Below, piece by piece: positions 59,771-64,000 of a stretch of DNA of 64,000 bases (positions within the stretch are counted from its first letter, which is position 1; every line of letters starts with the position of its first letter). The stretch lies in the NCBI GenBank assembly GCA_963965975.1, contig OZ014416.1, positions 868,001 through 932,000 of the forward strand. The letters are read 5' to 3'. The notes beneath the pieces were generated by a model, which was not told where the DNA came from, searched no databases, and was given only the letters and a program-made list of their open reading frames with translations. This stretch comes from Xestospongia bergquistia (taxonomy: Eukaryota > Porifera > Demospongiae > Haplosclerida > Petrosiidae). The position numbers and the translations under genes were made by a program.

Positions 59771-61779
59771 TTAATTCCTGTCCAGCTGTAGATTGTTATC
59801 TGAGGCTATCACGTACATTTTCCTGGGACGTTGTTGGTGTGAAGACAAGGACAATCTATGTCTCTTTGTAAATGATGCAGGAGGTGTTCCACATTGTGGT
59901 GTTATCTTAATAGGTGTAGTCGCCATTGTGGGAGATGTTGGCTCATTCATCCCTGTTTCCATAGATAAAGCCTTCCCTCGTATCAACCCAAACAAACTCC
60001 TTTTACTCTGGATTGGAGATAACCCAACTGCTCGTTTGGAACGTCTTGAAAACCAAGATGATTTTTCTTGAGTAGACATGTTTTCTTCCTTAATGGGCAA
60101 CTTTAGACTGTTCTTCTTTGCTTGCTTGTCATTTGTATTCTCTTCTTCCCCAGAACTCTCAAATTTGTGTTCAAAAGCTGAGGGTAAAACTGGAGATGCC
60201 ATGACATCATTTTTTTCAGGTTGTATGAAGATATGCTCATTACTACGTCTCATCATGTGTGTAGTTAGAGGGCTTGGGTGTTTTAAAAATGTTCGTCTGT
60301 GGTTAAATGACAATTCATATGTACTCTTGCTTCGCCTGAGTTTGCTATTACGTAGGAAGTAAGATGAGCTAGTGTCATTTTCATTACTTTCATCATCTTC
60401 TTCATCATTACTCTCTAGGATGTTTGTCAGTTGGATAGCACTTCGTCGAGTGTTGAGTCGTTTTTCAAGGTTGTTATAGAAACGGAAATTGGAGTGCAGA
60501 CTTAAGCTTCGTTGTCTTTTTGTTTCATTCATGTCTCTGTGCTCTAAATAACCTGATTGGCCATTAAACAGTTGGAATTTTTGTGTAATGTCATCATCTT
60601 TTTTTGATAACTCTTTAATTATTTCTGTCATCAATGAGGAAGAGCTATGACATTCTTTTGTAGTTTGTTCAGAGAAGGATGAACACATTGATCCTTCATC
60701 AGAACTAAGGGACACACTTTGGAGAGGACAGGTTGATGTAGAAGGCTCACATTTAGTGGACTCCTCTTGTATGGAATCATTTTGAAAAGGTGTCATCAAA
60801 TCAGGAGAGTTGGTATCCAGAATGTATGTATTGGTGATGTTAGTTGGATTAGATCGAACACGACGATGTTGTCCCATTTTTCTCACATGGTCTGTTGGAC
60901 TTTCCAGGGGATTGACAGGGGAACAAAGTGAGAGAGGAAGATATTCTTCGTCATCAGTATTACTATCACTATCTTCAATAATTTTAGATGGATGTGATAA
61001 GGGGTGGGGCTGAATGGAATCTGTTTGCGTTGCTACGTCAACCAGGGTCACATTAAGACAATGCATATTTCTACCATATGTGGTGGGGTCAGAATGATCA
61101 CCATTCCTTTCCAGGAGAGTATTAAGACTAGCTGTTCTACTCCAACAAGGTGCAAGGGAAGATCTTTTCGATGATGTAGACCAGTTTTCAAATGCGGAAT
61201 CAGCAGGACTTAAGAGAAGTGGTATGGACAATCTTGGTGACTTTTTGTGGGGGTCAGATCCTGTCCGACCAGGTAATGTAGCGGGTAACGTCCCCCGTCT
61301 GCTCCCATGAGGAGAGGTAGAGAGCTGAAGATCAAACGGGAACGCTGAGGAGGAGTTACTGCTCAATGTTGAATCATTTGATGTCACACGACGAAATCCA
61401 ATTCCTGAGGATTTTGGCAAGATAGGAGAGGTACCTCCTATACTAGTTCTGTGATTTGATGATTGAAGGGGTTCTAAGAGGTCTTGAGATATGCCATGCA
61501 GTATTCTCTCCTGACGAAGGGAGTGCAAGATGTGCCAAGTTTGACACTTGCGCTGAACAGCTGAGTCATAAAATTCCTATAAAATTAACAAAATAGTTTT
61601 ATTACGTTTTAATAAAAATGTTTTGAGTATAAATATTAGCATGACTTACCTGTGCTGCTGCAATCTGATCCATCCATTCTTTTGCTATCTGAGGAGAGTG
61701 AGCTTTGAGAGTAAAAAATGTGGAAAGGACATGAAACTCATTCAACACTATACAACATATTGTGCCTGTGTGTGTGTGC

Positions 61780-61827
<48 letters not shown>

Positions 61828-63484
61828 GAAGAGAGAGAGAGAGAGAAGACAATGGTGCTATTGAATCATACACCACAGAAATTATAAACTGACCTCCGTC
61901 CCTCAATTCCACTTGGACATTTGAAATTTTGTAAGGCTACAATAAAAACAATAAAAAGCAGTTAATACTAAAGTTTGTACACAAAATAAACATTATAATT
62001 ATTGTATTTACTGGTCTAATAACAACATAGTTCTCAGTTCCCTTCTTAACAGGTTTAGTAATCAACAGCATATCAGAAAATAGAAAAACATGAGCAACTA
62101 TCTAAACAAAAGAAAGAAGAAACAAATAGGTAGGATAATCAATATACATAATTGCCCAATTTATTTTTATTATTCCAAATCTCAAAATTACATATTCCCA
62201 AATCCCAAACTCAAACTCTTAAATGTAATTTCCATTTCTTATAATTGGAGATATTTCCAGAATCATTTCATATGAAATAAGTTACATTTACTTCACTTAC
62301 TTTATTAGCATGTTGGTCTCTAAAACGTAGTTTTCCTTCTAGAACTAGAATGCGAGGTTTTGTCACATCGACATCAGGCATAGGAGCTAATAAGTCCAGA
62401 TGAGTGTGTGGTTGAATAAGCTAACATGTAGAAAATGTATGTAATTAATACATTGATATGTCAAGTACCTGATAAGTAAATTCACATGAAACACAATAAC
62501 AAGACATGCACATGTACCTATTCATTGCTATGGTTACAGCATGTAGTGTACAATAGACTAGTACAAGAAAACATGCTCATTAATTAAACTTATTCATAGA
62601 TCACAATAACAAGACATGTACATGTACCTATTCATTGCTATGGTTACAGCATTTAATGTACAATAGAATAATACAAGAGAAGCTTTATTAAATATTCATA
62701 GTCTTAATTTCTTACTTCTTTGAGTTCTCCTTGTACTTCTACTGGTGAATATCCAATAATCTTTTTCATGACTTCTTCAACTCTAGAACTCTCTGCTTGA
62801 GCTCTCAACACTCCATTTACAGAATCCACAAATAAAGAAACTTCCTCCATCTAATACAATATAAATTATGTTCATTATGATGTAATACATCATAATAACA
62901 AACACAATGTCAATTAAATCTTAAGCAAAGAGCATAGCTACATAAAATAAGGAAAACAAACTTTAAAATGAAATCTGTTTTGCTAGTTGTGGCTAAGATA
63001 GCAATTTATAAATTATTTTGCCTCTGTCCTTAATATATAGTACTTGATTGTGTTATATGATTTGATATTACATCAAATTAACATACTATTTGTTTGAGTT
63101 CTGCAGTGCAGCTGGGATCTGTGGTTTTCTTGAGGATGGCTGCAAATAGAAGTTTATATTTTGTAAGTCTTTGCATCGGTTTGGCTAAAAAGTCTTTCAG
63201 TTTCAATCTGTTACATTCAGGTTGTGACTCGCACCACTAAAGAGATGGAGAAAAAAAGTAAATATGAAATTAGGAATATTGTTATCAATAAAAATTATTA
63301 AGTACATCGTGTCTACATTCAGAAGGTTAAGTATGTGCGTTGATCTCTCTCTCTCTCTCTTTCTCATGTTGCCTACCTCAACATAAGCTTTGAAGTCAGC
63401 TCGACTCATAGCTTCATCCAAAGAGCGAAGATTAGTGGTCTCAAAAGCACAGTGCTGCTCATACACATCAAAATCATTAGAAAA
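59771..63484 (-). CDS. PLEKHG5: PLEKHG5-like RhoGEF (DH-PH, long Ser-rich tail), 5' end outside the window
   Basis: Guanine-nucleotide exchange factor of the Dbl family, expected to activate Rho GTPases at the membrane. Exons (minus): 63484-63377, 63236-63087, 62850-62716, 62420-62301, 62101-62012, 61936-61894, 61765-61650, 61576-59771; 2568 nt (855 residues) all in phase. The second half of the DH domain is visible: [40 protein letters not shown] and [10 protein letters not shown] (the conserved DH helix). The PH domain follows: [83 protein letters not shown]. The motif set (H-LDL-AP-P, LLEG, RVIRPP, LNEFH) fits PLEKHG5/Syx better than other PLEKHGs. The last exon alone encodes about 600 residues, low complexity and Ser/Thr/Arg-rich, with several RRxS-type candidate phosphosites. 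It is not recognisably homologous to the vertebrate tail. Confidence 0.87.
61783..61848. repeat. (GA)n tract in a RhoGEF PH-domain intron
   Basis: GA run interrupted by gtagaa, flanked by a short (TG)n at 61766-61778 that in gene sense forms the cacacacacag acceptor of the exon [11 protein letters not shown]. Confidence 0.85.
62480..62710. repeat. Two inverted-orientation copies of the dispersed 'CATAGCAATGAATAGG' repeat
   Basis: Copies at about 62488-62575 and 62603-62700, each with acctattcattgctatggtt followed by acagcat, in one RhoGEF intron. The orientation is opposite to the array copies. Outer sequence ttaaatattcatag also occurs twice at 1820-1865. Confidence 0.78.
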
Positions 63485-64000
63485 CTAGGATTGAAAAAAA
63501 ACAACAAAAAATTAACATTGGCCACTACATTATAGTAGAACATCATTAGTGTACATTTAAACATTCAATAGCAGCTGTCGATATTTGACACTAATTGAAT
63601 TCCACTGTTCTTTAAACAAACACTTTCTGACTATTCATTTCTTAATTAACCACCTCCCCCAATACACATCTAAATATTATTATAAACTGTTAAGATATTG
63701 TTGTACATCTAAACTATACATGAACTGAAATGTGAGAGATGTCACATGAATGGGAACAGTAGATGATAGAAGATCTATATCATTACTATAGCAGTACTAG
63801 TACATATATAAAGGTAACATTCCCAGACAATATGGATATAACTAACATTGTTTATGTCTACAAGAAAACAAGATAATTTACGACAAAACGCATTTACATG
63901 TAATATGAAATGACATGTCTTTGCAAGCCTATATAAGCTGTTTTAAATAATAAGGTTTGTTTACATATACACCTTCTCCTTTCACTCTATTCTATTTCAC
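63485..64000 (-). other. RhoGEF intron running off the right edge
   Basis: The exon at 63484 has a clear acceptor, so the gene continues beyond the window. No further DH exon is recognised in the last 516 bp, which are AT-rich and look intronic. Confidence 0.5.

Overview
The window looks like nuclear DNA of an early-branching animal, most likely a demosponge (an Amphimedon-like genome). It is AT-rich and gene-dense. Introns are mostly 50-600 bp with GT-AG borders and often carry (CT)n tracts. The identifiable genes are animal or opisthokont: a TDP-43 homologue, R-SNAREs, mTOR, Groucho/TLE, OPA1, a membrane UDP-glycosyltransferase and a PLEKHG5-like RhoGEF. Species assignment is inference; intron-exon structure and protein families are read directly from the sequence.

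Layout. 1-2311 (minus): first exon of an RRM gene running off the left edge, then a complete five-exon TDP-43 gene. 2688-6605 (plus): two tandem six-exon R-SNARE (VAMP) paralogues, each with a start codon split by intron 1. 6853-20400 (minus): complete mTOR in about fifty small exons. 21125-32883 (minus): Groucho/TLE co-repressor with one very large intron (7.7 kb) after the second exon. 33930-40288 (plus): OPA1-like mitochondrial dynamin. 40737-42320 (minus): intronless UDP-glycosyltransferase. 42445-59127 (minus): seven tandem genes for a small single-pass membrane protein I do not recognise. 59771 to the right edge (minus): PLEKHG5-like RhoGEF (DH-PH plus a long Ser-rich tail), 5' end missing.

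The main discovery candidate is the seven-gene array. Each repeated unit encodes a signal peptide ending in AQTSYYT or AQTSHYT, a very short ectodomain, one Gly-rich transmembrane helix ending in VWPLKP, and a Tyr/Pro-rich cytoplasmic tail. Six units carry two alternative signal-peptide first exons (1A, near; 1B, about 0.9 kb further upstream). Both join in phase to the same transmembrane exon, and the predicted coding lengths are exact multiples of three. In units 2 and 4 the 1A splice donor is destroyed; in unit 6 the 1B start codon is deleted. Three units have a hAT-like transposon fragment just upstream of exon 1B. Inner units are nearly identical (a 5.16 kb block is duplicated) whereas the two edge genes differ, as expected for an array evolving by unequal exchange.

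Other notable points: terminal-inverted-repeat elements with visible target duplications in the TLE and OPA1 introns, a dispersed ~100-bp repeat family, long CT tracts abutting splice acceptors, and a TDP-43 with a Tyr/Gln/Ser tail instead of a Gly-rich one. The remaining genes are conserved housekeeping or signalling genes with no evident joint pathway.
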